Positions 16,899 to 26,428 of a stretch of DNA of 37,154 nt are shown here, one piece after another; the first letter of the stretch is position 1, and each line of letters opens with the position of its first letter. The DNA is taken from assembly GCA_031261545.1 (NCBI GenBank), contig JAISJL010000028.1, positions 1 to 37,154 on the forward strand, given 5' to 3'. The notes under the pieces were generated by a model. That model was not told the origin of the DNA. It worked only from the letters and a program-made list of their open reading frames with translations, and did not search any database. This DNA comes from Candidatus Nomurabacteria bacterium. GTDB lineage: Bacteria > Patescibacteriota > Saccharimonadia > Saccharimonadales > Saccharimonadaceae. The position numbers were made by a program, and so were the translations under genes.

Positions 16899-18209
16899 AT
16901 GAAGGCATTACCTGTTGTTGCTTTGATTGGGCAGACCAATGTGGGCAAATCGTCACTTTTTAATCGGATTACCAGATCGCGAGCGGCGATCGTGGCACGT
17001 GAGGAAGGAACGACTCGGGATAGTGTGCAGAAGAGGGTTGAGTTTGATGGGAGTTCGTTTCTGCTGATTGACACGGCGGGATTAAAGAAGCCAACGGATG
17101 AGTTTGAGAGTTCGATTCAAGACCAGATTGACGATGCGGTCAACAACGCCGATTTGATACTTTTTACGACCGATAGCACCAAATATCTTGACCAAAAAGA
17201 CCAAAACTTGATCCGTGTGGCGCTAAAAAGCAAGAAGCCGGTGTTGCTTTTGGCGAATAAATCGGATTTGCGAGACAGTTTGTCGGTTGACGAGTTTTCG
17301 CGAACAGGTATTCGGCAGGTTTTTAAGGTGTCAGCGGAGCATAATATTGGGATTGACGAAGTTTTGCGTGAGATTGTCAGTAATTTACCTGTTGTTTCAA
17401 GTTCGTTTATTGAACCAGATGTGAAGATTGCCCTGATCGGGCGACCAAATGTTGGTAAATCGTCGTTGTTTAATACTTTGGCGAATAAGCAACAGGCGAT
17501 TGTGGCGAATCTTTCGGGCACGACGCGCGACATTAACAGGGTTTCGATAAAATACAACGGCAAGACAATTGAGATTTTGGATACGGCGGGCGTGCGCAAA
17601 AAGGGCAAGCAGGAAGTCGGGATTGAAAAGTTTTCGGCGCTGCGAACTCTGAGCGCGATTGAAGAAAGCGACATTTGCCTCTTGATGATTGACGCGACCG
17701 AGCCACACAATGCCTTTGACCAGAACTTGGCGGGGCAGATTAAGGATGCGGGGAAGGGTTTGGTCTTTGTGTTGTCAAAATGGGATTTGGTGGATGCCGA
17801 AATGACGGATAATATTTTGCGAGAATTGCACGAAGATTTTAATTTTGCACCATTTGCTCCGGTGATTTTCACGAGTAGTATGACGGGCAAAAATGTCACG
17901 AAGCTTTTGGAACTGGCGGAGCAGATTATGGAAAATCGTAAACGTGAGATAAAAACTAATGAGCTGAATAAAGTTTTGCTAGAAGCAACATCAAAACACC
18001 CACCGGCAGGCTTGAAAAACACCATGCCGAAGCTGCGTTATTGCGTGCAAACAGATGTAAATCCGCCTTGGTTTGTGATTCATGGCTCAAACTTGAAGCT
18101 CTTGCATTGGTCATACAAGCGCTATCTTGAGCGGACTTTTCGCGAGCATTTTGAGTTTTCGGGGACGCCGATTGAGTTTAGTTTTCGCGAGAGAGATGAT
18201 AAGAAATAA
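16899..18209 (+). CDS. der: Ribosome biogenesis GTPase Der
   Basis: Two G domains (GQTNVGKSSLFNRI and GRPNVGKSSLFNTL) and C-terminal KH-like region. Confidence 0.96.
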   Translation: MKALPVVALIGQTNVGKSSLFNRITRSRAAIVAREEGTTRDSVQKRVEFDGSSFLLIDTAGLKKPTDEFESSIQDQIDDAVNNADLILFTTDSTKYLDQKDQNLIRVALKSKKPVLLLANKSDLRDSLSVDEFSRTGIRQVFKVSAEHNIGIDEVLREIVSNLPVVSSSFIEPDVKIALIGRPNVGKSSLFNTLANKQQAIVANLSGTTRDINRVSIKYNGKTIEILDTAGVRKKGKQEVGIEKFSALRTLSAIEESDICLLMIDATEPHNAFDQNLAGQIKDAGKGLVFVLSKWDLVDAEMTDNILRELHEDFNFAPFAPVIFTSSMTGKNVTKLLELAEQIMENRKREIKTNELNKVLLEATSKHPPAGLKNTMPKLRYCVQTDVNPPWFVIHGSNLKLLHWSYKRYLERTFREHFEFSGTPIEFSFRERDDKK

Positions 18210-18211
18210 TT

Positions 18212-18243
18212 AACAGCGCTTTTCGCAACCTAATTTCCAAACT
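18212..18243. repeat. Single arm of palindrome family 1
   Basis: ACAGCGCTTTTCGCAACCTAATTTCCAAACTC resembles the left arms at 1475 and 31904; no matching right arm found. Confidence 0.5.
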
Positions 18244-18297
18244 CAACAAAAAGCGCCCACTGGCTGTGGACGACAATTTGTTGTTTGAGATAAAAAA

Positions 18298-19179
18298 TTA
18301 TTTACCAAACATTGCAAGGATGTCATAGGCTATTGCCGAGACACTCTCGGTTTCGTCTTGCGGGAACCGCAAGAAGTTCTTGCAGATTAGCTTTGATGCT
18401 TCCTCAACGGTTTCGCTTTCACGAAGACTGTCGAAGCTTTTACCACCGCTCCAACCAGAGTTATCCGAACCGATAAAACGCAACTGCGTGGTTACCGTTT
18501 GATAACTTTTAGGGTAGGTGGATTTGAGCTCGTCGAGCCGACTTCCGCTGAGCATAAACAAGCCAAAGGAACCCTCATCGGCAGTGCAGGCATCTTCATC
18601 GGCGTAGGACGCCTTAAACATGGCTGCTGCAAAAACGGCCGCTTGTTGCTCGGAATACTTCATCGTCCAGTTAAAATAGTCATAGCACTGGATAATGTTT
18701 GCATATTGGTTAAAGCCAATATGCATCCCGCCAATCATTGGCGCGTCGAAGCCATCGTCAGGGATGATTTCGTTGTGCAATCTGCGGCTTTCCTCATAGG
18801 CGAGCCATGGATTATCGGGGTCGTCGAGCGGATTCTCCGCTAACATTTCCGACAATTTTACTTCGGCGCGTTCGTAGATTTCCTTGTCGTCGCCGTCGAA
18901 ATACTCTGGGTAGCTCAGCACACCGTGGTTGTTGATGTAACTCCACCACGCAATTTCTTCTGCGCGAGAGTCAATACCTACTTGACGGACGCCTTCCATC
19001 AGTTCTTCTTCCGCCTGTCTTTCGGCTTCTCTTTCAGAATCGACATAGTCAGAATAGTTGTATCCGGCCTCTGCCGAAGTGCTGGAAGTTCCATTTTTAG
19101 AGGAACAACCGATAAAGAACACCAAGATGACGAGTGCTAACAACCCTAAGGCCGCTGCCGTTTTTTTACTAATGCTCAT
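18298..19179 (-). CDS. Secreted lipoprotein, possibly with phage-tail-lysozyme-like domain
   Basis: N-terminal lipoprotein signal LALVILVFFIGC; AAMFKASYADEDACTADEGSFGLFMLSGSRLDELK resembles lysozyme-like repeats; SD AAGGAGG. Confidence 0.6.
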   Translation of the reverse strand: MSISKKTAAALGLLALVILVFFIGCSSKNGTSSTSAEAGYNYSDYVDSEREAERQAEEELMEGVRQVGIDSRAEEIAWWSYINNHGVLSYPEYFDGDDKEIYERAEVKLSEMLAENPLDDPDNPWLAYEESRRLHNEIIPDDGFDAPMIGGMHIGFNQYANIIQCYDYFNWTMKYSEQQAAVFAAAMFKASYADEDACTADEGSFGLFMLSGSRLDELKSTYPKSYQTVTTQLRFIGSDNSGWSGGKSFDSLRESETVEEASKLICKNFLRFPQDETESVSAIAYDILAMFGK

Positions 19180-19262
19180 TGAAGCATCCTCCTTGTTTGG
19201 TAGATTTTTAATTTCACTCAGAACCTGAGTGCGACAGGCTATTTTGTAGTCTGTATGCTTCT

Positions 19263-19291
19263 ATTATAGCATACTTTGCCTGAAAAGTCAA
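19263..19291 (-). promoter_or_regulatory. Promoter of the lipoprotein gene
   Basis: Minus strand TTGACT - 17 bp - TATAAT, ~70-nt leader with CACTCAG/CTGAGTG hairpin and AGGAGG. Confidence 0.8.
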
Positions 19292-19312
19292 GCGTTTTCT
19301 ACGAAAACGCAG

Positions 19313-19354
19313 ATAATCCGCCGTTACACGCGCCTGCGGCGCTGCGGGGATTAT
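19313..19354. repeat. Short palindromic repeat, family 2 copy B
   Basis: ATAATCCGCCGTTACACGCGCCTGCGGCGCTGCGGGGATTAT; 38/42 identical to copy C; abuts pth stop codon. Confidence 0.85.
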
Positions 19355-19869
19355 CAATAGTTCTTAACTAATCCTGCCCATTCGCGGAGTTTGGTGGCGG
19401 TTTTTAGGGCGATTTCGGGGAGTTTTTGTTGTTCATCGTAGCTGAAACGGCTGAGGACGAAGGCGTCGGCGTCGGTTTGGGCTTTGGTGCCGTCATCTGT
19501 GCCGAGGCGGAGGCGGGCGAAGTTGTTGGTGCCAAGATGGGCTATGATGGATTTTAGGCCATTGTTGCCGCCGGCTGAGCCGTTCATACGCAGGCGCAAG
19601 TCGCCAAAAGTGAGATAAAAATCGTCGCAAATGACTAATAAATCGCGCGAAATGTTGATTTTGTAAAAGCGGGCTTCGCGGGAAATCCACTCGCCCGACA
19701 GATTGTAAAAGCCTTCGGGTAGTAAAAACTTGACTTTGTCGCCGAGAATTTGCTCGATTTGGCTGACAAAATCCGGTTTCGCCAGCAAAAACTGCAAAAC
19801 TTCGTCGCCGAGGTTGTGGCGAGTGTGTTTGTAGGCGGCGCCGTTACCGAGGGCTGCGATGAGTTTCAT
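19354..19869 (-). CDS. pth: Peptidyl-tRNA hydrolase
   Basis: KLIAALGNGAAYKHTRHNLGDEVL, VICDDFYLTFGDLRLRMNGSAGGNNGLKSI. Confidence 0.93.
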   Translation of the reverse strand: MKLIAALGNGAAYKHTRHNLGDEVLQFLLAKPDFVSQIEQILGDKVKFLLPEGFYNLSGEWISREARFYKINISRDLLVICDDFYLTFGDLRLRMNGSAGGNNGLKSIIAHLGTNNFARLRLGTDDGTKAQTDADAFVLSRFSYDEQQKLPEIALKTATKLREWAGLVKNY

Positions 19870-20851
19870 CTGTTATTCTCCGTGAAGCGGATTTGTTGAC
19901 TAAATAAAGCGGACGACCGAGGACTTCGCTTTGGATTTGGGCAATATAGAGCGCCGTGACGCCCTGCGAGATGAGGACAAGGCCGATGAGGAAGGACATG
20001 AAAAGCATTAACCACGACCAGTGTAGCCCGAGCGGGTCGCCGAGGATGCCTTGCTGGATGAGGGCGAAAATGCCCAAAAATCCAGACAAAACCGTGATGA
20101 AAACGCCGATCCAAGCGAAGATGAAGAGCGGGGCGGGCGAAAGCGAGACGAAGCTGTCGATGGCCAGGCCGAAGAGCTTACGGAAACTTTGCGAGGGTTT
20201 GCCGAATTGACGGTTGCCGTAGGGGTAGGTGATGTAATCTTGCGGGTAGCCGAGCCAGTCGATGAGGCCGCGAGTGATGCGGTTGTGTTCGGTGAGTCCG
20301 GAGAACTTTTCGGCAATGCTTCGGGTCATGAGGCGGAAGTCGGTGACGCCGGTGAGGGAGGTTTTGCTGCCGAAAAGCGACAACATCCAATAGAAAAGTT
20401 TGGAACCGAGTTTGGCGACGAGTCCGTGTTTGCCATATTTCTCGCGGACGCCGGTGATGATTTCGGTTTGGTTGCCGTTTTTGCTGAGGTTTTCCTGCAA
20501 CTTTTGGATAAATTGCGGGATATATTCGGGCGGTTGTTGACCGTCGGCGTCCATGGTGAGGATGGCGTCGGTATCGGAGTTGGTTAGTGCTTGGTCGATG
20601 CCGGCGGTGAGGGCGAGTTCTTTGCCGAAATTGCGCGAGAGGGCGACGATTTTGACTTGCTTGAATTGGTCGGAGAGTTTGTAGAGTTCTTGCAAAGTTT
20701 TGTCCTTTGAGCCGTCGTTGACAAAGATGATGTCGAAACTGTATTTTTGCTCGTGAGCGGATTTTTCGATTTGCGGCATGAGGCGACGCGTGACATAATC
20801 AAAAATGCCGCTGGCTTCGTTGTAAACTGGGATGACAAAAGAGATGTTCAT
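19844..20851 (-). CDS. Family 2 glycosyltransferase (DPM1/GtrB-like) with C-terminal TM helices
   Basis: SFVIPVYNEASGIFDYV, IIFVNDGSKDKT, ALSRNFGKELALTAGID, ILTMDADGQQPPE. Confidence 0.92.
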   Translation of the reverse strand: MNISFVIPVYNEASGIFDYVTRRLMPQIEKSAHEQKYSFDIIFVNDGSKDKTLQELYKLSDQFKQVKIVALSRNFGKELALTAGIDQALTNSDTDAILTMDADGQQPPEYIPQFIQKLQENLSKNGNQTEIITGVREKYGKHGLVAKLGSKLFYWMLSLFGSKTSLTGVTDFRLMTRSIAEKFSGLTEHNRITRGLIDWLGYPQDYITYPYGNRQFGKPSQSFRKLFGLAIDSFVSLSPAPLFIFAWIGVFITVLSGFLGIFALIQQGILGDPLGLHWSWLMLFMSFLIGLVLISQGVTALYIAQIQSEVLGRPLYLVNKSASRRITDETHRSPR

Positions 20852-20883
20852 AAAACCATTATACCATAAAAGATGACAGATTT

Positions 20884-22695
20884 CTACTCGGCTTCTTCGC
20901 TGAATTGGGAGTTGTGGAGGTCGGCGTAGAAGCCGCCTTGTGCGATGAGTTGTTTGTGAGTGCCTTGTTCGATGACATCGCCATGGTTCATGACCAAGAT
21001 GAGGTCGGCATCGCGAATGGTGGAGAGGCGGTGGGCGATGACGAAGCTGGTGCGGCCAGAGGTGAGATTCTCCATGGCGCGTTGGATGATTTCCTCGGTG
21101 CGAGTGTCAACGTTGGAGGTAGCCTCGTCGAGGATCATCATGGGGGCGTTGGCGAGCATGGCACGGGCGACGGTCAGGAGCTGCTTCTCGCCGACGCTGA
21201 CGCTTTCGGTGTCTTCGTCGATTTGGGCGGATAGACCCTTTGGCATAGATTCAATGAGGTGCTTGATGCCAGCGGCTTCGGCGATTTCCATGATTTCGGC
21301 GTCGGTGGCGGTCGGCTTGCCGTAGCGCAAGTTGTTGCGCAAGGTATCGCTCATGAGCCAAGTATCTTGCAAGACCATGCCGAATTGCTGGCGGATGTCG
21401 CTACGTTTCATTTGCGCAATGTCTTGTCCGTCGAGCAAGATTTGACCACTGTCCAAATCATAAAAGCGCATGAGCAAGTTGATTAGCGTTGTCTTGCCGG
21501 CGCCAGTTGGCCCAACGATGGCGACTTTTTGTCCGGCTTTGACCTTGAAAGATAGCTTGTTGATAGTTGGTTGGTCGGCGTCGTCGTATTGGAAAACAAC
21601 ATTGCGAAACTCGATGTCGCCTTTGATTTGCTTTGGCATGGGCAAGTATTCTTCGAGAGTGGGTTCGTTGGTTTCTTCGAGGAAATCAAAAACGCGATCA
21701 GATGCAGCAAGAGTTGATTGCAAGAGATTGGCGATTTGGGCGACTTGGGCGATGGGTTGGTTGAATTGTGAGACATATTGGATAAAGGCTTGGATGTCAC
21801 CGAGCAAGATTTTGCCATCGATGGCGAGACCGCCTCCGACAATGGCGACTGCGACATAGCCGAGGTTGCCGATGAAGTTCATGATAGGATGCATTAAGCC
21901 AGACAGGAATTGCGATTTGAGCGAAGATTTTTGGAGGTTATGGCTGGTTTGATAGAACTTTTTTTCCATGTCAGCGCCAGCGTTGAAGGCTCGAACAACG
22001 CTGTGGCCGGCGTAGACTTCTTCGGCCTGCGCCGTAACATCAGCGGTTTGCTCTTGGACGCCCTTGAAGAACTTTTGTGATTTCTTCGTAATAATTCCGA
22101 TGAAGCCCATGGAAAGCGGCAAAGTTGCGATGGCGACCAGCGTTAACTGCCAACTGATGGAAAGCATCATGATTAAAATACCAACGACAGTGACGACTGA
22201 CGAAATCATTTGACTCAAAGATTGGTTGAGAGAGGTGGCGATGGTGTCGACATCGTTGGTGACGCGGGCAAGAGTATCACCGAACTTGTGTTTGTCGAAA
22301 TAGCGAATTGGCAGGGTGTTGATTTTTTGGCTAATTTCGGCACGGAGTTTGAGCGTATACTTTTTTGTGACATAGGACATGATGATGTTTGATAAAAGGT
22401 CGGTGACGAGGCTGAAAATATACAAAGCGAGCAAGAAGAGGGCAGTCTTGGCGATGCTGTCAAAGTTGAAGACGATGGCGGATTGTGTCTTTGCCGCAGT
22501 CATGAGCGCGGTTGCGACATCGGTGGTGATGGTTCCTAAAATCTTTGGTCCGACGATGGCGAAAACGGTCGATGCAATGGCGAGGACAATTGTCAGAATG
22601 ACCCAGAACTTATATTCTGCCAAAGATTTGAGTAGCCTTTTGATGGCCAATTTGAGATTAGCCGGCTTTTCCTGTGGTTTTTTGTCGTTATGCAT
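20884..22695 (-). CDS. ABC transporter, fused permease and ATP-binding domain (half-exporter)
   Basis: VGPTGAGKTTLINLLMRFYD, SVGEKQLLTVARAML, MMILDEATSNVDTRTE; start revised to MHNDKK. Confidence 0.93.
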   Translation of the reverse strand: MHNDKKPQEKPANLKLAIKRLLKSLAEYKFWVILTIVLAIASTVFAIVGPKILGTITTDVATALMTAAKTQSAIVFNFDSIAKTALFLLALYIFSLVTDLLSNIIMSYVTKKYTLKLRAEISQKINTLPIRYFDKHKFGDTLARVTNDVDTIATSLNQSLSQMISSVVTVVGILIMMLSISWQLTLVAIATLPLSMGFIGIITKKSQKFFKGVQEQTADVTAQAEEVYAGHSVVRAFNAGADMEKKFYQTSHNLQKSSLKSQFLSGLMHPIMNFIGNLGYVAVAIVGGGLAIDGKILLGDIQAFIQYVSQFNQPIAQVAQIANLLQSTLAASDRVFDFLEETNEPTLEEYLPMPKQIKGDIEFRNVVFQYDDADQPTINKLSFKVKAGQKVAIVGPTGAGKTTLINLLMRFYDLDSGQILLDGQDIAQMKRSDIRQQFGMVLQDTWLMSDTLRNNLRYGKPTATDAEIMEIAEAAGIKHLIESMPKGLSAQIDEDTESVSVGEKQLLTVARAMLANAPMMILDEATSNVDTRTEEIIQRAMENLTSGRTSFVIAHRLSTIRDADLILVMNHGDVIEQGTHKQLIAQGGFYADLHNSQFSEEAE

Positions 22696-24445
22696 TATGG
22701 GCCTTTCGTATTTCTTCTGCGTATTCGTCTTCGGAAAATTGCGAGCGGGTAATTTCGCGATAAGTAGCGTTACTTTTGAGTAGTGAAAAATGTTCGCCAA
22801 AGCCAACGACTTTGCCACCGTCAATGACCATGATTTTGTCGGCGTGTTTGATGGTGTTGACGCGTTGGGCTACGATGATTTTGGCGAGATTTTTGTAATG
22901 TTTGCCCAAGTTTTCGCGCACCGCAGCATCGGTTTTGAGATCGAGCGCCGAGAAACTGTCGTCAAAAATTAGTAATTCGGGATTTTTCGCCAAGGCACGA
23001 GCGATGCAAAGGCGCTGCTTTTGACCGCCAGAGAAATTGGCGCCGTTTTGGGCGACTGGCGTTTCCAAACCTTCTTTTTCTTTGAGAAAATCGTCGGACA
23101 TGGAGTTAGCTAGCGCCTTTTTGATTTCTGCGTCGGTAATCTTGTCGTTACCGAGTTTCATATTTTCGCGGACTGTTCCAGCAAAGAGCAAGTTTTTCTG
23201 TGGGACAAAGCCAATTTTGTCCGACAAATCGGACTCGGAAAGATTTTTGACACTCGCGCCGCTGAGCAGAACTTCGCCCTCGGTTGCGTCAAAAAAGCGC
23301 ATGATTAGATTAAGAATTGTGGTTTTGCCGGCGCCAGTTCCTCCGATAATTGCCAAAGTTTCGCCCGCAGCCAACTCAAAAGTGATTTTGGAAATGGCCA
23401 TTTCTTCGGCTCCGTTATAGGCGTAACTGACATTGCTGAATTGCAAAAGTGGGGCAGTTGTTTCCAAATTTTCCGCCGTTTTGACAGATGATTTGACAAA
23501 TTTGACTTTTGAGTTTGTTCCAAGGACTTCTGCCAAACGCTTCCACGACACAACCCCGCGAGGCACCATAATAAAGCCAAAGGACAAGAACATAAAGGAC
23601 ATGATGACTTGCATGGCGTATTGCATAAAGGCGAGCATGTCGCCGATCATGAGACCGCTTTCGATGATGCGATGGGCGCCAACCCAGACGATGAGCAGTG
23701 GCACGAGCTTCATGATGATCGAGACTATTGGAAAGACCGTGCCCATGGTGATGCCGGTGAAAAAGTTGAGCCCCGCGAGTTCCTGATTTGCGCCATTGAA
23801 ACGCTTTTCTTCGCGCTTTTCGCCGTTGAAGGCACGAATAACGCGAAGACCGGTGAGGTTTTCGCGAGCCAGTTGGTTGAGTTTGTCGGTGGCTTTTTGG
23901 GTTAGCTTGAACTTTGGCAGAGCAATGACCATGGCGGCGATGATGCAGACCAAGAGCGCTGCGACGGCCAACCACATGATCCAGCTCATGCTGGGAGCGG
24001 TGCGGAAAGCCTGAAAAATTGCACCGACGGCCATGAGCGGGGCTTGCAAAATCATACGCAGGGTCATGATGGTGACCTGTTGGATCTGGGTGATGTCGTT
24101 GGTGGTGCGAGTGATGAGCGAAGCGGTCGAGAAATTATCGATCTCGTTGATGCCGAAAGACAGAACTTTGGCAAAAACATCGTCGCGCAGGTTTTTGGCA
24201 AGATTTGAGCCGATGTATGAAGCAAAAAAGCCAGCGATAACCATGCCAACGCCGCCGACTGCCGCCACGCCGAGCATACGCACGCCTTCTTGCCAGATGG
24301 CGTCCTTTTGACCGTTCATGATGCCGTTGTTGATGATGTTCGCCATGTATTCCGGCAGCGCCAAAGAACTCCAAACTTGCAAACCAAGCCCAACGAGGAG
24401 CGCGGCAATTTGCAGCCAGTATTTTCGTAGATATTTTAGAAACAT
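22688..24445 (-). CDS. ABC transporter, fused permease and ATP-binding domain (half-exporter)
   Basis: IGGTGAGKTTILNLIMRFFD, FSGGQKQRLCIARAL, LLIFDDSFSALD; overlaps the partner gene by 8 bp; start revised to MFLKYL. Confidence 0.93.
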   Translation of the reverse strand: MFLKYLRKYWLQIAALLVGLGLQVWSSLALPEYMANIINNGIMNGQKDAIWQEGVRMLGVAAVGGVGMVIAGFFASYIGSNLAKNLRDDVFAKVLSFGINEIDNFSTASLITRTTNDITQIQQVTIMTLRMILQAPLMAVGAIFQAFRTAPSMSWIMWLAVAALLVCIIAAMVIALPKFKLTQKATDKLNQLARENLTGLRVIRAFNGEKREEKRFNGANQELAGLNFFTGITMGTVFPIVSIIMKLVPLLIVWVGAHRIIESGLMIGDMLAFMQYAMQVIMSFMFLSFGFIMVPRGVVSWKRLAEVLGTNSKVKFVKSSVKTAENLETTAPLLQFSNVSYAYNGAEEMAISKITFELAAGETLAIIGGTGAGKTTILNLIMRFFDATEGEVLLSGASVKNLSESDLSDKIGFVPQKNLLFAGTVRENMKLGNDKITDAEIKKALANSMSDDFLKEKEGLETPVAQNGANFSGGQKQRLCIARALAKNPELLIFDDSFSALDLKTDAAVRENLGKHYKNLAKIIVAQRVNTIKHADKIMVIDGGKVVGFGEHFSLLKSNATYREITRSQFSEDEYAEEIRKAHNA

Positions 24446-24485
24446 ATCTTCTATTATATCATGGGTAATTTTTGTTGTCAAACGT

Positions 24486-25922
24486 CTAGTTGTTCTCTAT
24501 GGCGTCGGCAACCTTGTTCAACCTCGCCAAGACGGTGTCTTTGCCGAGAAGTGCCATCATTTGGTTGAGTTGCGGGCTGAACGGTGCGAAAGACAGAGCA
24601 ATGCGAATGAGCGAGAAGAGGACGGCAGGCTTCTCCGCCAGTTCTATGAGCAAATCATTGAGCGAGTTTTGTAGGTTTTCGGCAGACCAATCTTCAAGGG
24701 CGTTCAGTTTGAGGATTGCCTTTTGGAGATAATTGGCGATGGTTTCTTGGCTTAATTTGCTGAGTTTTTTGTCGTTTTGGATGAGATTTAGGTCGATTGT
24801 CGGATCCTTGAAGAAATAGGCGGTCATCATGGGCAAGTCGGAGAGAGTTTTGAGGCGATCGCGAACCAGTTCGAGGACTTGCTGACGATAATTGTCCGAA
24901 ATGGCGGCGTCAAAGGCTTCGCTGCCCCAGAAAATTGCGGCGCGCTTTGATAGTTCTTCTGTGTCGATTTTTCGCAACCATTGACCGTTGAGCCAGATGA
25001 GTTTTTGTTCATCAAAGCGAGCGCCGGAATTGTGGATGCGCGAGATGTCGAAACTTTTGATTAAATCGTCCAGCGAGAAAATCTCCCGCTCGGTGCCGTC
25101 ATTCCAGCCGAGAAAAGCCAAAAAGTTGGTCATGGCTTCGGGCAAAATGCCTTCATCACGATAATCCGTAACAGATTTGGCTCCATCACGCTTGCTGAGC
25201 TTCTTGCCACCAGTTGGTGCCAAAATGTGGGGAATTGTGACAAACTTTGGTCGTTCGATTTCGAGGGCTTCGTAGATTGAAAGATAGTTGGGTGTGCTGG
25301 GCAAGTATTCTTGACCGCGAGTAATGTGAGTGATGCCCATTTTGTAATCGTCGACGATGTGCGCGAAATTGTAAGTTGGCAAGCCGTCCTTTTTGATCAA
25401 AATAATGTCGTCCAAAACTTCGGCGCCTGCGGAAAGATCACCCATGACTTCGTCGTGCCAATCCCAGCGCTTGATGTTGGTTTGCTTAAACCGGAGCGGC
25501 ATGCCGATTTGCCATTTTGGCGGATTGGCTGGGCGATAATTGCGATAAAGAAAGGCGCGCTTGTTTTGGCTGTCTGCCTCGCGAAACTTTTGGACTTCTT
25601 CGGGTGTGTAGGGATCGGCATAGGCCAGACCTTTGGCGATCAGTTTTTGAGCATAATTAAGGTAGATGTCTTTGCGCGAAGTTTGGAAAACTGGCTCATT
25701 GTCCCAATCCAGCCCAATCCACTTCAAAGTATCGAAGATTAGTTCGGTTGCGCCCTCGACGTAGCGGGATTGGTCGGTGTCCTCGATACGGAGCAAGAAT
25801 TCGCCGCCAAGATGCTTGGCGATAAGGTAGGTGAAAAGCGCAGTGCGAACGCCGCCAACGTGCATGTAGCCGGTCGGGCTGGGCGCGAAACGCGTGCGGA
25901 CTTGTGTTTTTTCGTCATTCAT
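24486..25922 (-). CDS. gltX: Glutamyl-tRNA synthetase
   Basis: RFAPSPTGYMHVGGVRTALF (HIGH region), KLSKRDGAKSV (KMSKS). Confidence 0.96.
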   Translation of the reverse strand: MNDEKTQVRTRFAPSPTGYMHVGGVRTALFTYLIAKHLGGEFLLRIEDTDQSRYVEGATELIFDTLKWIGLDWDNEPVFQTSRKDIYLNYAQKLIAKGLAYADPYTPEEVQKFREADSQNKRAFLYRNYRPANPPKWQIGMPLRFKQTNIKRWDWHDEVMGDLSAGAEVLDDIILIKKDGLPTYNFAHIVDDYKMGITHITRGQEYLPSTPNYLSIYEALEIERPKFVTIPHILAPTGGKKLSKRDGAKSVTDYRDEGILPEAMTNFLAFLGWNDGTEREIFSLDDLIKSFDISRIHNSGARFDEQKLIWLNGQWLRKIDTEELSKRAAIFWGSEAFDAAISDNYRQQVLELVRDRLKTLSDLPMMTAYFFKDPTIDLNLIQNDKKLSKLSQETIANYLQKAILKLNALEDWSAENLQNSLNDLLIELAEKPAVLFSLIRIALSFAPFSPQLNQMMALLGKDTVLARLNKVADAIENN

Positions 25923-25934
25923 AGTATGATTATA
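25902..25934. promoter_or_regulatory. Divergent overlapping promoters for gltX (-) and the NUDIX gene (+)
   Basis: Minus TATAAT (25934-25929) 6 nt before gltX ATG; plus TTGTGT (25902-25907) - 17 bp - TATGAT (25925-25930) 9 nt before NUDIX ATG. Confidence 0.55.
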
Positions 25935-25939
25935 TCATA

Positions 25940-26428
25940 ATGAGCAAATATTTACCACCAATTAGGTTGCAGGCGCGCGGTCTGATTCTGAACGACGCGG
26001 GGGAGTTGTTTTTGGTGCGTGGGAAGAGTGCCGACGGATCGGTGGCGGAACATTTGGCTTTGCCAGGGGGCGGAGTTGACGAGGGCGAGAGCTTGGTTGA
26101 GGCTTGCAAGAGGGAACTCTCGGAGGAATTAGGTGTGCGCGCAGAGGTTGGACGGTTGCTCTTTATCCAGCAATATCGCAACTTTAAGCACGAAAACGAC
26201 GCTTGTGATTTTATGTTTGAGATTACCAATTGGCGAGATTTTTTGGGCGCTAGGCCGCCAGCTGGTGAACACGGTGCAGATGAGATTGCGGAGTTTGGGT
26301 TTTTTGATGTTACGGCGGTCTTGGTGAGCGGCGGGAAGATTTTGCCGGAGTTTTTGGCGGAAATTGACCTGCGAGATTTTATGAAAAATCACAGAGAAAC
26401 GGCAATTTATGACAATTTTCCAAGGTAA
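25940..26428 (+). CDS. NUDIX hydrolase
   Basis: Nudix box GGGVDEGESLVEACKRELSEELGV. Confidence 0.93.
   Translation: MSKYLPPIRLQARGLILNDAGELFLVRGKSADGSVAEHLALPGGGVDEGESLVEACKRELSEELGVRAEVGRLLFIQQYRNFKHENDACDFMFEITNWRDFLGARPPAGEHGADEIAEFGFFDVTAVLVSGGKILPEFLAEIDLRDFMKNHRETAIYDNFPR

Noticed and set aside
20051-24311. Long plus-strand ORFs opposite the GT2 and ABC transporter genes
   Set aside because: Same reasoning: antisense to clear domain-bearing genes, low-complexity translations.
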